Shown piece after piece: positions 24,542-33,195 of a DNA stretch of 64,000 nt. Origin of the DNA: Fastidiosipila sp. Lineage in GTDB: Bacteria > Bacillota > Clostridia > Saccharofermentanales > DTU023. The stretch covers positions 1-64,000 of the forward strand of contig JAAZGO010000021.1 in NCBI GenBank assembly GCA_012511175.1, written 5' to 3'. How positions within the stretch are numbered: position 1 is the stretch's first letter; the number at the start of each line of letters is the position of its first letter. A program made the translations under genes and the position numbers. The notes beneath the pieces were generated by a model that did not search any database, was not told the DNA's origin, and was given only the letters and a program-made list of their open reading frames with translations.

Positions 24542-25774
24542 TCAGCCCACAGTAAAACTGGCCGAAGGATTCTGCAGCAACCTGTCGAAAGCAATAACGC
24601 TCGCGCCTGCCAGGATGGAATCCATATCGGGCGATGCTGCACGGATCTCCAGCCCGCGGAAAATCTCATCCACCAAATAACGCTTGAGGACCTGAGTAAC
24701 TGTGTCGAGGAAGAGATCCCTTTCGAAGATGATTTTATCGCCAAAAACCACCGCGTCGGGGCTCATGGTGTTGACCAGGCCGACAACGCCAAAACCCAGG
24801 TAGCTGACGGTTTTTTTATAGACATCAAGCGCTGTCGGATCCTTTCCCTTCACTTTCTCGATGAAGTACTCCTCCGTGATCTCTTCCGGTTCCAGCCCTG
24901 AGTTCAACGGGTTTCCAATCACATCCCTGTAGTCATTGAGCATGGCTTTCAGGGTGCCATACAGTTCCAGGCAGCCCAAATTGCCGCACTCGCATTTGGG
25001 ACCGAACACATTGATGCTGGAGTGACCGAATTCCCCAGCGAATCCATCACGGCCCTCGTAGATACTTCCGTTGATTACCATGCCCGCGCCAATGCCCTTG
25101 TCAGCTGCAATAAAGATCAGGTTGTCGTGAAACCCTGAACTGCCAAACCAGGTTTCCGCCATGGCGCCGCAAACCGCATCATGTTCGACGAAGGTATCAA
25201 TGGAGAAGGCCTGCTCAAGTTCCGCCTTCAAGTCCACCTTTTCCCATCCGGGGAACCCGCTCATGAGAACAATCCTGCCTGTCCGCTTGTTATAAGGTCC
25301 CGCTACCGCCACCCCGATGCAGATCGGCTTGACGTCACTGGCATGGATCATCCCGTTGACGGTGTCGAGCATTCGGGCCATGGCGGCATCCACCCCCTCG
25401 ACCGCCTTGACGGGAATCCATCTGTAGTCATACTGTCTGCCGGACATATCAAAGAGCGCGCAGGCGATGTAGTCGCGGTTGACCCGGATGGAAATGCTAC
25501 GGTATTTCGCACCCTGGAGCTCAAGCCGGCGCGGCCTGCGGCCTTTTTCCGTCGCGATCCCTTCTTCTTCGGAGACCATTCCCCATTCAAGGAGCTGTGC
25601 GATATGTTTGCCCACGGACGCCTGGGTCAGTCCCGTTTTTTTTGCCAGCCAGACTCTTGTGCAGGAGCGGTTCCTGACAAGGTAATGCAGGATTAACGAT
25701 AAGTTATTCTGCTTCTGCACAAATTGATTGACGCCGTGTTTCAGTTTAATTTGCCTTTCTCTCGCATGTGACAT
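24542..25774 (-). CDS. ROK family transcriptional regulator (NagC/XylR type)
   Basis: This is a sugar-responsive repressor of 410 residues. A winged helix-turn-helix occupies about residues 20-75 (SCTRVWLAKKTGLTQASVGKH). The ROK kinase-like domain follows, with FAGEFGHSSIN and the zinc-binding cluster CECGNLGCLE around 250-262. It is read away from the NagB-like gene and lies upstream of the xylulokinase gene, so it probably controls both directions in response to a sugar or sugar phosphate. The ATG has no strong ribosome binding site, and the start could be slightly off. A weak - strand promoter is visible upstream (TTGACT near 25,841). Confidence 0.88.
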   Translation of the reverse strand: MSHARERQIKLKHGVNQFVQKQNNLSLILHYLVRNRSCTRVWLAKKTGLTQASVGKHIAQLLEWGMVSEEEGIATEKGRRPRRLELQGAKYRSISIRVNRDYIACALFDMSGRQYDYRWIPVKAVEGVDAAMARMLDTVNGMIHASDVKPICIGVAVAGPYNKRTGRIVLMSGFPGWEKVDLKAELEQAFSIDTFVEHDAVCGAMAETWFGSSGFHDNLIFIAADKGIGAGMVINGSIYEGRDGFAGEFGHSSINVFGPKCECGNLGCLELYGTLKAMLNDYRDVIGNPLNSGLEPEEITEEYFIEKVKGKDPTALDVYKKTVSYLGFGVVGLVNTMSPDAVVFGDKIIFERDLFLDTVTQVLKRYLVDEIFRGLEIRAASPDMDSILAGASVIAFDRLLQNPSASFTVG

Positions 25775-25778
25775 TATT

Positions 25779-25842
25779 AAAAGCTTTTGAATATAACTCG
25801 TCTGTTTAGGATATTATCATGCCATTGGGCCACAAAGTCAAT
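25779..25842 (-). promoter_or_regulatory. Possible promoter and operator of the ROK gene
   Basis: On the - strand TTGACT (25,841-25,836) is followed after 16 bases by GATAAT (25,819-25,814). Closer to the start codon is the palindrome AAAAGCTTTT (25,779-25,788), which could be an autoregulatory site. The spacing is acceptable but not ideal. Confidence 0.35.
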
Positions 25843-25903
25843 CGTGCAGCGCTCTGGCTTCTCTTTTATCTCCTTGATATCGGTCATTCTGCACAAAATT
25901 CTG

Positions 25904-25932
25904 TTGACATTTCCCCTGTCCGGTTCTATAAT
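25904..25932 (+). promoter_or_regulatory. Consensus sigma-70-type promoter for the NagB-like/ABC operon
   Basis: Both boxes match consensus exactly: TTGACA at 25,904-25,909 and TATAAT at 25,927-25,932, with a 17-base spacer. The leader to the first gene is about 75 bases. So strong a core promoter fits a locus held off by a repressor, such as the divergent ROK protein. Confidence 0.9.
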
Positions 25933-26012
25933 CCTTGCAGACTTATGGCTGAAGGTGGAGGCAAAACCCTGCTTTAGTAAACGAAGTTTATTTTCTAGGA
26001 GACGATTAGCGA

Positions 26013-26969
26013 ATGAAGTTCAACATGCTCAACACCATCAAAGGTTCTTTGATGGAGAATTTTTATCCATCAGGCTGGGATCTGCAGAAGATCCGTGCCT
26101 GCCTTGGGACATCACCCGAGGAAGCCATGCTGAGACAACCCTTCTGGCATCCGGACTTTCAGGTGGATTCTTGCGAAGACAGACCTGAATTTTACGTGAA
26201 GCTCGGATTTGAAATCGCCTCACAGATCAAAAGGGCCAGGGAGGAGAAGACCAAACTGGCTTTAGTTTTGCCTGTGGGGCCCATGGAACAGTACAACTGG
26301 GTGGTGTATTTCCTCAAATACTGGAATGTGTGCTGCGACCATCTTTATTGCTTCAGCATGGATGAATGGACCGATGATCAGGGCAACTCGACTCCCGGTG
26401 ATGAGATCGGATCTTTTCAATTCGCCATGGAACGCGGTTTTTTTGGCAAGCTCGGCCAGCTGACGGTCCCCCGCGATCAAAGATTTTTCGCGACCAGGGA
26501 ACTCTTGCCCTTCTACCGGGATAAGATTGATGCCATCAAAGCGGACGGCGGCAAGTTGATCACCGTGTACGGAGTCGGACGCGATTTTCATGTTGCTTTT
26601 TGGGAACCGCATTTCGGCGATGATTATGATTCCGATGAAGAGTGGCGCCAGGCTACTCATCGAATCGCAGCCCAGCTTCATCCCTTATCCATCGAGCAGA
26701 ATGCCATTTTGAGTTATAAAAGTGACTTTACCAGCGTACCCTGCCGGGCAAACACCATTGGTCCGGGGATTTTTTTGGAAAGTGATTACTGCATTGGGGG
26801 TGTGGACGCTATCTTCGACTACGGAGCCGCCACCGCCGGTGTGTCTTTGTGGTGCACGTTGCGCCATGGGCCTTCCAGGTGGATTCCTTCGTCCTACATG
26901 CCCACTTTGCCGGGCAAGTTCTTTTTTGTCGAGCAGCTGGCCGAGAAGATTGTCGTCAGCGAGCACTGA
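26013..26969 (+). CDS. NagB-like glucosamine-6-phosphate deaminase family protein
   Basis: This 318-residue protein belongs to the sugar-phosphate isomerase/deaminase family. FSMDEWTDDQGN (near 115) matches the DEY region of NagB, and GVGRDFHVAFWEP (near 190) matches GxGxDGHIAFNEP with the catalytic His kept and the neighbouring Gly changed to Phe. IGPGIFLESDYC matches the later VGIGTIL strand. It is longer than typical NagB (about 240-270) because of N-terminal and internal additions. It likely converts an amino-sugar phosphate, or isomerises a related sugar phosphate, after uptake by the ABC system downstream. The ATG has a GGAG site 11 bases upstream. The altered motif means a substrate other than glucosamine-6-phosphate is possible. 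Confidence 0.75.
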   Translation: MKFNMLNTIKGSLMENFYPSGWDLQKIRACLGTSPEEAMLRQPFWHPDFQVDSCEDRPEFYVKLGFEIASQIKRAREEKTKLALVLPVGPMEQYNWVVYFLKYWNVCCDHLYCFSMDEWTDDQGNSTPGDEIGSFQFAMERGFFGKLGQLTVPRDQRFFATRELLPFYRDKIDAIKADGGKLITVYGVGRDFHVAFWEPHFGDDYDSDEEWRQATHRIAAQLHPLSIEQNAILSYKSDFTSVPCRANTIGPGIFLESDYCIGGVDAIFDYGAATAGVSLWCTLRHGPSRWIPSSYMPTLPGKFFFVEQLAEKIVVSEH

Positions 26970-27033
26970 ATGGTTGGAACGGCGATAAACGCGCCGATGG
27001 AAATGAGAGAAAAAACCTAAGGAGGAAAGAAGA

Positions 27034-28302
27034 ATGAAAAGAATACGGATCGTGATGAGCTTCATCCTGGTGATGGTCATGCTCTTCACTTTTACCGCAT
27101 GTGCCAAACCCGGGCCTGCAGGTGGTGAGATCACTCTGAACGCCCTGTTCATGAAACAGGCAGGTTACAGTGAAGATGAAGTTACAGCGATGACAGATGA
27201 ATTCATGGCTGCCAATTCTAATATCAAGATCAACCTGACTTTCGTCGCCTATGAAGAATTGGAACCCAAAATTCTTGCGTCTGCTGAAAGCGGTGGCTAC
27301 GACGTGGTCCTGGGCGATTGTATCTGGCCTCCCGCCTTTGCCGAAGCCAAGCTGGTCCTCGACGTGACTGACAAGGTCGAGAAACTCGACCTGGACGACA
27401 TCTATGAGGGCGCTCTGGACTCCTGCAAGTATGAAGGCAAGTACTACGGTCTTCCCTGGCTGAACGATGTTCAGTACCTCTTCTACAACGAAGCCATGCT
27501 CGAGCAGGTTGGAATCAGCAAGCCGCCCGCCTCCTGGTCGGAGATGTTTGAGTTTGCGCAAAAGATCAAGGATGCCGGCATCGTGGAGTACCCGGTTGTT
27601 TCCAGCTGGGCGCAGGCAGAATGCATGATCACAGCCTTCACCGTTATCGCGGGTGTTCATGGAGGAGCCTTCGTTGACGCCAGCAACAACCCGACCATCA
27701 ACAGCGCTGAAAATCTGACCGCTCTCGAATTCTGGGTTGAGAGCTTGAACAATGGACTTATCAACCCCACATCGATTGAAATGATTGAAGACGACGTGCT
27801 TAACACCTTCTGTGCGGGGAATGCCGCTTTCGCAGTCAACTGGACCTACATGAACAGCGTGATGAACGACCCCGAACAGTCGGCGGTTGCCGGCCAGTGC
27901 AAGATTGCCATCATTCCCGGCGAGGGAGATATCGTCAGCGCAACGGTCAATGGCGGGATGCCCCTCATGATCACAACGGGCTGTAAACATCCTGACGAAG
28001 CCTGGGAATACATGCTCTATCTGTCGTCAAAGGATGTTCAGGCCAAATACTGCGCCAATGCCCTGCCTATCTGGAAATCCCTGTATACTGACAGCAGGGT
28101 CATTGAAACGGCTGGCGCGGATCTGGTTGAGGCTTCGGGAACCCAGTTCCAGTATATCGAGAACCGTCCCATGGTACCCTATTACAGTGAACTGTCTACC
28201 TTCATGCAGGCAGAACTGCAAAGGGCGCTGCTGGGCAACGTCAGCGCCAAGGACGCACTTGACAACATGCAGCAAAAGGCACTTGATCTTGCTGCCAAAT
28301 AG
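27034..28302 (+). CDS. Sugar ABC transporter substrate-binding lipoprotein
   Basis: This is an extracellular family 1 solute-binding protein of 422 residues. A signal peptide with a lipobox (TFTAC, lipidated Cys at 23) anchors it to the outer face of the membrane. The body shows DVVLGDCIWPPAFAEAKLVLDVTD and GKYYGLPWLNDVQYLFYNEAMLE, which are typical of sugar-binding proteins. An ideal AGGAGG site precedes the ATG. It lies 64 bases after the NagB-like gene and is followed by a strong hairpin before the permeases. The ligand is probably a mono- or oligosaccharide, which cannot be named from sequence. Confidence 0.93.
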   Translation: MKRIRIVMSFILVMVMLFTFTACAKPGPAGGEITLNALFMKQAGYSEDEVTAMTDEFMAANSNIKINLTFVAYEELEPKILASAESGGYDVVLGDCIWPPAFAEAKLVLDVTDKVEKLDLDDIYEGALDSCKYEGKYYGLPWLNDVQYLFYNEAMLEQVGISKPPASWSEMFEFAQKIKDAGIVEYPVVSSWAQAECMITAFTVIAGVHGGAFVDASNNPTINSAENLTALEFWVESLNNGLINPTSIEMIEDDVLNTFCAGNAAFAVNWTYMNSVMNDPEQSAVAGQCKIAIIPGEGDIVSATVNGGMPLMITTGCKHPDEAWEYMLYLSSKDVQAKYCANALPIWKSLYTDSRVIETAGADLVEASGTQFQYIENRPMVPYYSELSTFMQAELQRALLGNVSAKDALDNMQQKALDLAAK

Positions 28303-28322
28303 GGTTTGCTTGTAACCGACTT

Positions 28323-28352
28323 GCCGGGGCAAGCCTTCGAACTTGCCCCGGC
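28323..28352 (+). promoter_or_regulatory. Strong intercistronic hairpin after the binding-protein gene
   Basis: GCCGGGGCAAG (28,323-28,333) pairs perfectly with CTTGCCCCGGC (28,342-28,352) around an 8-base loop. No T run follows, so it is unlikely to be a full terminator. It more likely shields the binding-protein mRNA from 3' decay or causes partial stopping, which would give more binding protein than permease. Confidence 0.8.
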
Positions 28353-28384
28353 TGCTTCGCGTTTCATGATTGACGGAGGCTGGA

Positions 28385-29272
28385 TTGAAACGAAGACGGG
28401 AAGAACAACGATACGCCTGGACTCTTATCTCTCCCGCCATGGTTGTGGTTTTCGGGGTTATCATTGCGCCTCTCTTCGCCACCCTGGTGTACAGTCTGGT
28501 ACACTCCGACCTCATGAGTTCTCAGTACGGAGAGTTTGCCGGACTGCACTTCTATCTAAGTGCCTTGTCTTCCAGGGAGTTCTGGGCTGATCTTTGGCGC
28601 ACCCTTGACTTTACCGTCGTTTCCATCGTCCTGGAGATAACCTTTGGACTGCTTATCGCCTTACTCCTCAACGAGCGTTTCCCCGGTGTCAGATTCCTTC
28701 GATCCATCATCATTATCCCCTGGGCTCTGCCAACGGTGGTCAGCGGCAGCCTGTGGAAACTGATTTTCCACGGTGAATACGGGGTGCTGAACGAAATTTT
28801 GCTGCGCCTGAAGCTTATCCCGAATTTTCGCAGCTGGCTCGGAAACCCGGTTACCGCCATGCGCACCATCATCATTGCGGATGTGTGGAAGATGGCACCA
28901 CTCTCCGTGATTTTTTTTCTTGCCGCCCTGCAGAGCTCCAACAAGGATATTCACGAGGCTGCCATGGTGGACGGGGCCAATGTATTTCAGCGGTTCTTCA
29001 AGCTGACGCTCCCCGACTTGATGCCGACCATTATCATTGTGGCTGTGATGCGCACGGTCGATAAGTTCAAATCTTTCGACCTCTTCTATCTGATGACCCG
29101 GGGAGGCCCGTCCAACGCAACCCGCACGCTTATGTACGACGCTTATTTGAAAGCTTTCAAGCATCTGAATTTCTCGCAGGCAGCTACCTACTCCTACCTG
29201 ATTGCTCTTTTTGTTGCCCTGATGACACTTGCCTACGTAAAAATGATGAGAAGGGGCCGTGAAACCATATGA
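28385..29272 (+). CDS. Sugar ABC transporter permease (MalF/UgpA type)
   Basis: This is an inner-membrane channel subunit of about 295 residues with six predicted membrane segments, the first at about residues 12-35. The ATPase-contacting EAA loop is seen as EAAMVDGANVFQRFFKLTLP near residue 195. The TTG at 28,385 is preferred because GGAGG lies five bases upstream; a TTG at 28,370 in the same frame has no good site. It pairs with the second permease that follows after 16 bases. No ATPase gene is in this operon, so it probably uses the ATPase encoded at 21,747-22,937. Confidence 0.92.
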   Translation: MKRRREEQRYAWTLISPAMVVVFGVIIAPLFATLVYSLVHSDLMSSQYGEFAGLHFYLSALSSREFWADLWRTLDFTVVSIVLEITFGLLIALLLNERFPGVRFLRSIIIIPWALPTVVSGSLWKLIFHGEYGVLNEILLRLKLIPNFRSWLGNPVTAMRTIIIADVWKMAPLSVIFFLAALQSSNKDIHEAAMVDGANVFQRFFKLTLPDLMPTIIIVAVMRTVDKFKSFDLFYLMTRGGPSNATRTLMYDAYLKAFKHLNFSQAATYSYLIALFVALMTLAYVKMMRRGRETI

Positions 29273-29288
29273 GTGAGGATCTTCCATA

Positions 29289-30143
29289 ATGTCCAAGAGG
29301 AAAACCCGTCATAAGATCATGTGTTTCATGTTCGGCGTCCTGGTCGCTGCTTTGGTTTTGGCTCCCATTATCTGGATGTTTTTCACCAGCATTATGTACC
29401 TGAAGGATTTGACCGCGCACCCGATTCGTCTGATACCAAGAGATATCACCTTCTACCGCTACCAGCAGATCTTTCAGAGCAAAAGAACCAGCGACGCGGC
29501 TTATGTGTTCAGGCGGGCCTTGTATAACAGCACCATCGTCGCCGCCTTTGTCACCGTTCTCTCGCTGATCATCGGCACCTTGTCGGCGTACTCATTTGCC
29601 CGCCTCAATTTCAAGGGTCGGAGCAGTCTCATGCTTCTGGCCCTGTTTACCTACATGCTACCGCCAGTCGCCCTGGTTATCCCCATGTACAAGATGTTCA
29701 ATAACTGGGGGATTCTGGACTCCCGGTTCGGCCTGATCATCCTCTACCTCTCCTTCACGATCCCTTTCATCATCTGGGTCATGCAGGGGTTCTTCGGGAG
29801 TATCCCCAAGACTTACGAGGAAGCAGCCGAGATCGATGGTGCGTCCCGGTTGCAGACCCTGCTTTATGTCTTCGCGCCCATGGCAAGGCCGGGCGCCATC
29901 GCGACAGGCATCCTGGCTTTTCTCATGAGTTGGGACGAATTCTTTTATGCGCTCGTCTTCACTTCCAGCCTTTCTTCAAAGACAATCACCGTCGCAATCG
30001 CCGAATTCAACGGCAAGTTCACAATCGACTACGGGATGATCTCCGCGGCCGGCATCATCGGCGCCTTGATCCCAGTCGTCATCACTTTGGCCTTCCAAAA
30101 ATACATTGTCATGGGAATGACCACAGGCGGGATCAAGGGCTAG
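29289..30143 (+). CDS. Sugar ABC transporter permease (MalG/UgpE type)
   Basis: This is the second channel subunit, 284 residues with six membrane segments. The EAA loop appears as YEEAAEIDGASRLQTLLYVFAP near residue 180. The N-terminus is short and basic, then a membrane helix with GVLVAALVLAPIIWMFFTS. It ends the operon; the next gene is on the opposite strand, 80 bases away, and no clear terminator is visible in the gap. Confidence 0.92.
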   Translation: MSKRKTRHKIMCFMFGVLVAALVLAPIIWMFFTSIMYLKDLTAHPIRLIPRDITFYRYQQIFQSKRTSDAAYVFRRALYNSTIVAAFVTVLSLIIGTLSAYSFARLNFKGRSSLMLLALFTYMLPPVALVIPMYKMFNNWGILDSRFGLIILYLSFTIPFIIWVMQGFFGSIPKTYEEAAEIDGASRLQTLLYVFAPMARPGAIATGILAFLMSWDEFFYALVFTSSLSSKTITVAIAEFNGKFTIDYGMISAAGIIGALIPVVITLAFQKYIVMGMTTGGIKG

Positions 30144-30223
30144 ATCACGCGATCTTATGGACCCTTGAACAGGAGTCTTCCAGGTTCAGCGAATCAATCT
30201 TCCCGGATTTCTCTACGGGCTTT

Positions 30224-31615
30224 CTAGCCAAAACTCTCGTTGGAAATCTCCACCTTTACGCCGTCAAAACAGGTCAGTGAAGGTACCAGGATGGCGTAGG
30301 GCTCCCGCCCGTAATAATGGGAGGAGCTGCCGTAGGGCACCGTGTGTTTTGACATCCACTGGAGCTTGTCGCCAAAAAGTTCCTTCATCTTTTCTGTGAA
30401 ACGGACATTGTAGGGCAGCTGGATGGAGCCGTCCTTTTTCAAAAGGAGGGCGCCGAAGCGGGATATCGCTGTCAGCTGCCCCTCGCTGGGATTGACCGCG
30501 TTCATGTAGTGCATGAAAGGCACGTAAAGGATATCCTCTTCACGGGGCATTTGAGCCAGCTCCTGAATGGTTTTGACTTCTTCCGTCCCTCCCTGGACCA
30601 GAATCGACAGGTTATTGACATCGTGGCCGGTCGCTTCCTCTTGGAATTCGTCTGCTGACTGCTGATCCCAGATGAAGCCCGTCAGTTTTCCCTGGTCAAT
30701 GATTTTGCGTCTGTCTCTTGTCCTGCCATAAAAATCGACCGGCATGGCAAAGGTTTCCTTGAGCGAAGGATCCTCCGTCAGGGTAAAAAGGGAGGACATG
30801 ACCCTTTTCCCCACATCGGTTTCCCTGAACATGGAAAAACCGCGCTTCATCATGCCGCCCTGGTAACCCAGATAGCCCAGGTAGCCAAGGTATTCGGCAA
30901 CAGCGGCGGGACCCATGACCACCTTGCAGGGGCCTTCGGGGATCCGGGTCTCCTCTTGAGTCTGGTAAAGCTTTGAAAGCCATGAGAGCCGGTCATGGAG
31001 GGCCCGAGCGTCCAGGTCGTTCTTTTTATAGACGAACTGCTCGGCATTGATTTCCCATTTTCTTTTTTCCGAGGCCAGAACCAGGGTGATGCCGATATCG
31101 CTGGCCCGCCAGTAGACCACCTCCGGCGTGGCCGTCGAGATGGCGGCCGTTACGGCAGAACCGGATGAGAAATTGCCTGACAGGAGGATGTCATCGCTTT
31201 CCAGGCCCTGGGTCGCCTGATTGACAAAATCCACGACCTCACGGCTGGTCAGCTGTTCGACGGCCGGGTCATAGCTGGCCTCGGAGATGGAGGTCTTCTG
31301 GATATTTGGCAGGCTGGGCTGGTAGGACAGTTTCGAGGCAAAGGGCAGCATGCGGATGGCTTTGTCCACGGTGGCCCGCATGGCCTCAAGGTCCTCCTCG
31401 TCAGCCGTCAGGCTGGCGGAGGCCTGTTGGTGGTCTCCGATGGCCATGACCTCCAGTCGGGTAATGGCTTCGTGGGAATTGAGCGAGACGGCCGAGTTGG
31501 CATAGCGGACCATGCGGCTGTCTTCCGAGCTCCACCTGATCTGGACCCGGGCGCCCTGCTTGAGTGCGTGTTCTCTTAATTCTCTCAGTTTTTCTATGAC
31601 AGCTTCAGGTCTCAT
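30224..31615 (-). CDS. tldE: TldE/PmbA-like metalloprotease subunit
   Basis: This is the non-catalytic partner of TldD. TldD/TldE complexes form a barrel that degrades unfolded peptides and matures some modified peptides such as microcin B17. The protein of about 463 residues shows the family's N-terminal domain (RYANSAVSLN) and the C-terminal beta-domain (GKLTGFIWDQQSADEFQEEATG) but lacks the HExxxH motif. The ATG at 31,615 is chosen because an AAGGTAGG site sits at good spacing, one base after the tldD stop; a GTG at 31,624 is the alternative. The glycine-rich stretch YLGYLGYLGYQGG near 250 is unusual. Confidence 0.88.
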   Translation of the reverse strand: MRPEAVIEKLRELREHALKQGARVQIRWSSEDSRMVRYANSAVSLNSHEAITRLEVMAIGDHQQASASLTADEEDLEAMRATVDKAIRMLPFASKLSYQPSLPNIQKTSISEASYDPAVEQLTSREVVDFVNQATQGLESDDILLSGNFSSGSAVTAAISTATPEVVYWRASDIGITLVLASEKRKWEINAEQFVYKKNDLDARALHDRLSWLSKLYQTQEETRIPEGPCKVVMGPAAVAEYLGYLGYLGYQGGMMKRGFSMFRETDVGKRVMSSLFTLTEDPSLKETFAMPVDFYGRTRDRRKIIDQGKLTGFIWDQQSADEFQEEATGHDVNNLSILVQGGTEEVKTIQELAQMPREEDILYVPFMHYMNAVNPSEGQLTAISRFGALLLKKDGSIQLPYNVRFTEKMKELFGDKLQWMSKHTVPYGSSSHYYGREPYAILVPSLTCFDGVKVEISNESFG

Positions 31616-31616
31616 C

Positions 31617-33071
31617 CTAGTCACCTACCTTCACATGGTCAAAACGGCAGACGGGGACGCCGTGCCCCAGCTGCATGACCTGGCCGGGAACCCCTTTGCC
31701 GCAGTTGTCCACGTACTGGACCTGCCAGGTCGACTCATCGCCAACGGCGGAGAGCGAGCGGTAAAATTCAAGGGTCATGCCGCTGTAGGAGCAGTTTTTC
31801 AAAACATGCTTCTGCTCCCCGTCCTCAATCAGCCAGCCGATGTCGGTGGCAAAATGGAACTGCTCGCGGTTGGAGCCGATGGACCAGCTCTTGTCACCGG
31901 AAAGGAGCAGGCCTTTTTCCGTTCCCTTGATAATGTCTTCCAGGCTGCCGTCCTCTCCCGGATCGATGTTGATGTTGGTCATGCGCTCCAGAGGCACCCG
32001 GTTGAAGTCGCAGGCCCGGCAAGCACCGCCGGAGCTGTCAAATAGCTGCCGGCCGGCCTTGTCATTGGCCTCGGTCACCATCTGCCTGGAGGTCAGGGCC
32101 CCCACCAGGATGCCCTGATCAATCAGCATGCGGTTCTGGGCCGGAACGCCGTCATCGTCATAGCCAAAGCTGCCGGGCGAGTTGATCAGGGTGGCGTCGG
32201 CCCGGGCGTTGAGTTTCTTGGAACCGTACTGCAGCTTTCCAAAATCTTCCAGCCTGACAAAAGATCCTCCGGCGTAGGAGAGCTCATAGCCCAGAATCCG
32301 GTCCAGCTCCAGGGGGTGCCCGATGGTCTCGTGAACCTGCAGGTACATCATGTCGGGCAAGAGGATGACTGACAGGCGGTCTTTGGGGCAAGCCGGCGCT
32401 GTCAGGAGTTGATTCATCTCCCTGACGATCCGCTCCGCTTCACCCTGCCAGTGGTCACGGTCCATGGTCTCCCAGCCCCGGCTGGGGCCGAGTCTTGGCG
32501 GCAGGTATTTTCGCTCCTGCTGGACCCCGTCCGCGTCCATGGCGGCCACCTGGATGCTGGGAAAGATGTCGATAATCCGCTTTTCGATCTCAGCCCCTTC
32601 AGAGTCATAATAGTGAACTGTCCTTTTTGAAGTGCTGATCATGACCCGCCGCTGCTGGACGCCCGGCTGGTCAATGAAACCATCCAGTTCTTTCATCAGG
32701 GCCAGTTTGTCTTCCAGCGGGATCTCAAAGGGATCGGTCTGGCAGGGGCTGTCAAAGCAGCCCTTAACCGCCTCCTTGTCGGCCAGGCGGATGGGCCGTT
32801 TAAGGCGGCCGGCGGCCGCCCGGGCATTTTCCAGTGCCCGGTCAAAAGTGGCCTGGATGTCGTTCAGGCTGGACGAGGCGGCAAAGCCCCAGGCACCGTC
32901 TGCCAGCACACGGACGCCAAATCCGCTTGTTTCGGAACGGTTAAACGCCAAAAGGTTGCCGTTCCACATGAGGAGGAAGTCCTCCTCTTCCTTGGGGTAA
33001 TAGCGGACATCGGCGTAGGAGGCGCCTTGGTCCGTCAACCGTCTGATCTGGTTTTTCCAGTCAAGAGTCAT
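31617..33071 (-). CDS. tldD: TldD-like zinc metalloprotease subunit
   Basis: This is the catalytic subunit, 484 residues. The zinc site HETIGHPLE lies near residue 250, and the family phrases SETSGFGVRVLADGAWGFAA (about 50) and GKGVPGQVMQLGHGVP near the end are present. It has an AAAGGAG site seven bases before the ATG. It is the first gene of a two-gene operon with its partner immediately downstream. No precursor peptide or RiPP synthetase is nearby, so general peptide turnover is likely. Confidence 0.92.
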   Translation of the reverse strand: MTLDWKNQIRRLTDQGASYADVRYYPKEEEDFLLMWNGNLLAFNRSETSGFGVRVLADGAWGFAASSSLNDIQATFDRALENARAAAGRLKRPIRLADKEAVKGCFDSPCQTDPFEIPLEDKLALMKELDGFIDQPGVQQRRVMISTSKRTVHYYDSEGAEIEKRIIDIFPSIQVAAMDADGVQQERKYLPPRLGPSRGWETMDRDHWQGEAERIVREMNQLLTAPACPKDRLSVILLPDMMYLQVHETIGHPLELDRILGYELSYAGGSFVRLEDFGKLQYGSKKLNARADATLINSPGSFGYDDDGVPAQNRMLIDQGILVGALTSRQMVTEANDKAGRQLFDSSGGACRACDFNRVPLERMTNINIDPGEDGSLEDIIKGTEKGLLLSGDKSWSIGSNREQFHFATDIGWLIEDGEQKHVLKNCSYSGMTLEFYRSLSAVGDESTWQVQYVDNCGKGVPGQVMQLGHGVPVCRFDHVKVGD

Positions 33072-33179
33072 CGGTTTGCTCCTTTGTTTGCGTGTCTTGT
33101 TGACAAACGCGAGGCCTGTTTCATCCTGTCAAGTGTAACAAAACCGACCCCGGCTCTCAATGGAAGCACAAGGGCTTCG

Positions 33180-33188
33180 TGCTATACT
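33180..33188 (+). promoter_or_regulatory. Extended -10 promoter element of the MFS gene
   Basis: TGCTATACT is an extended -10 box. The same octamer stands before enolase. No -35 consensus is visible. A start of transcription about seven bases downstream would fall at or next to the ATG at 33,196, so the message may be leaderless if that ATG is used. Confidence 0.45.
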
Positions 33189-33195
33189 TTTGCCT

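Noticed and set aside
26956-27990. Long - strand open frame of 344 codons opposite the binding-protein gene
   Set aside because: It is the shadow of a clear lipoprotein gene with an ideal ribosome binding site; the peptide has no family features.
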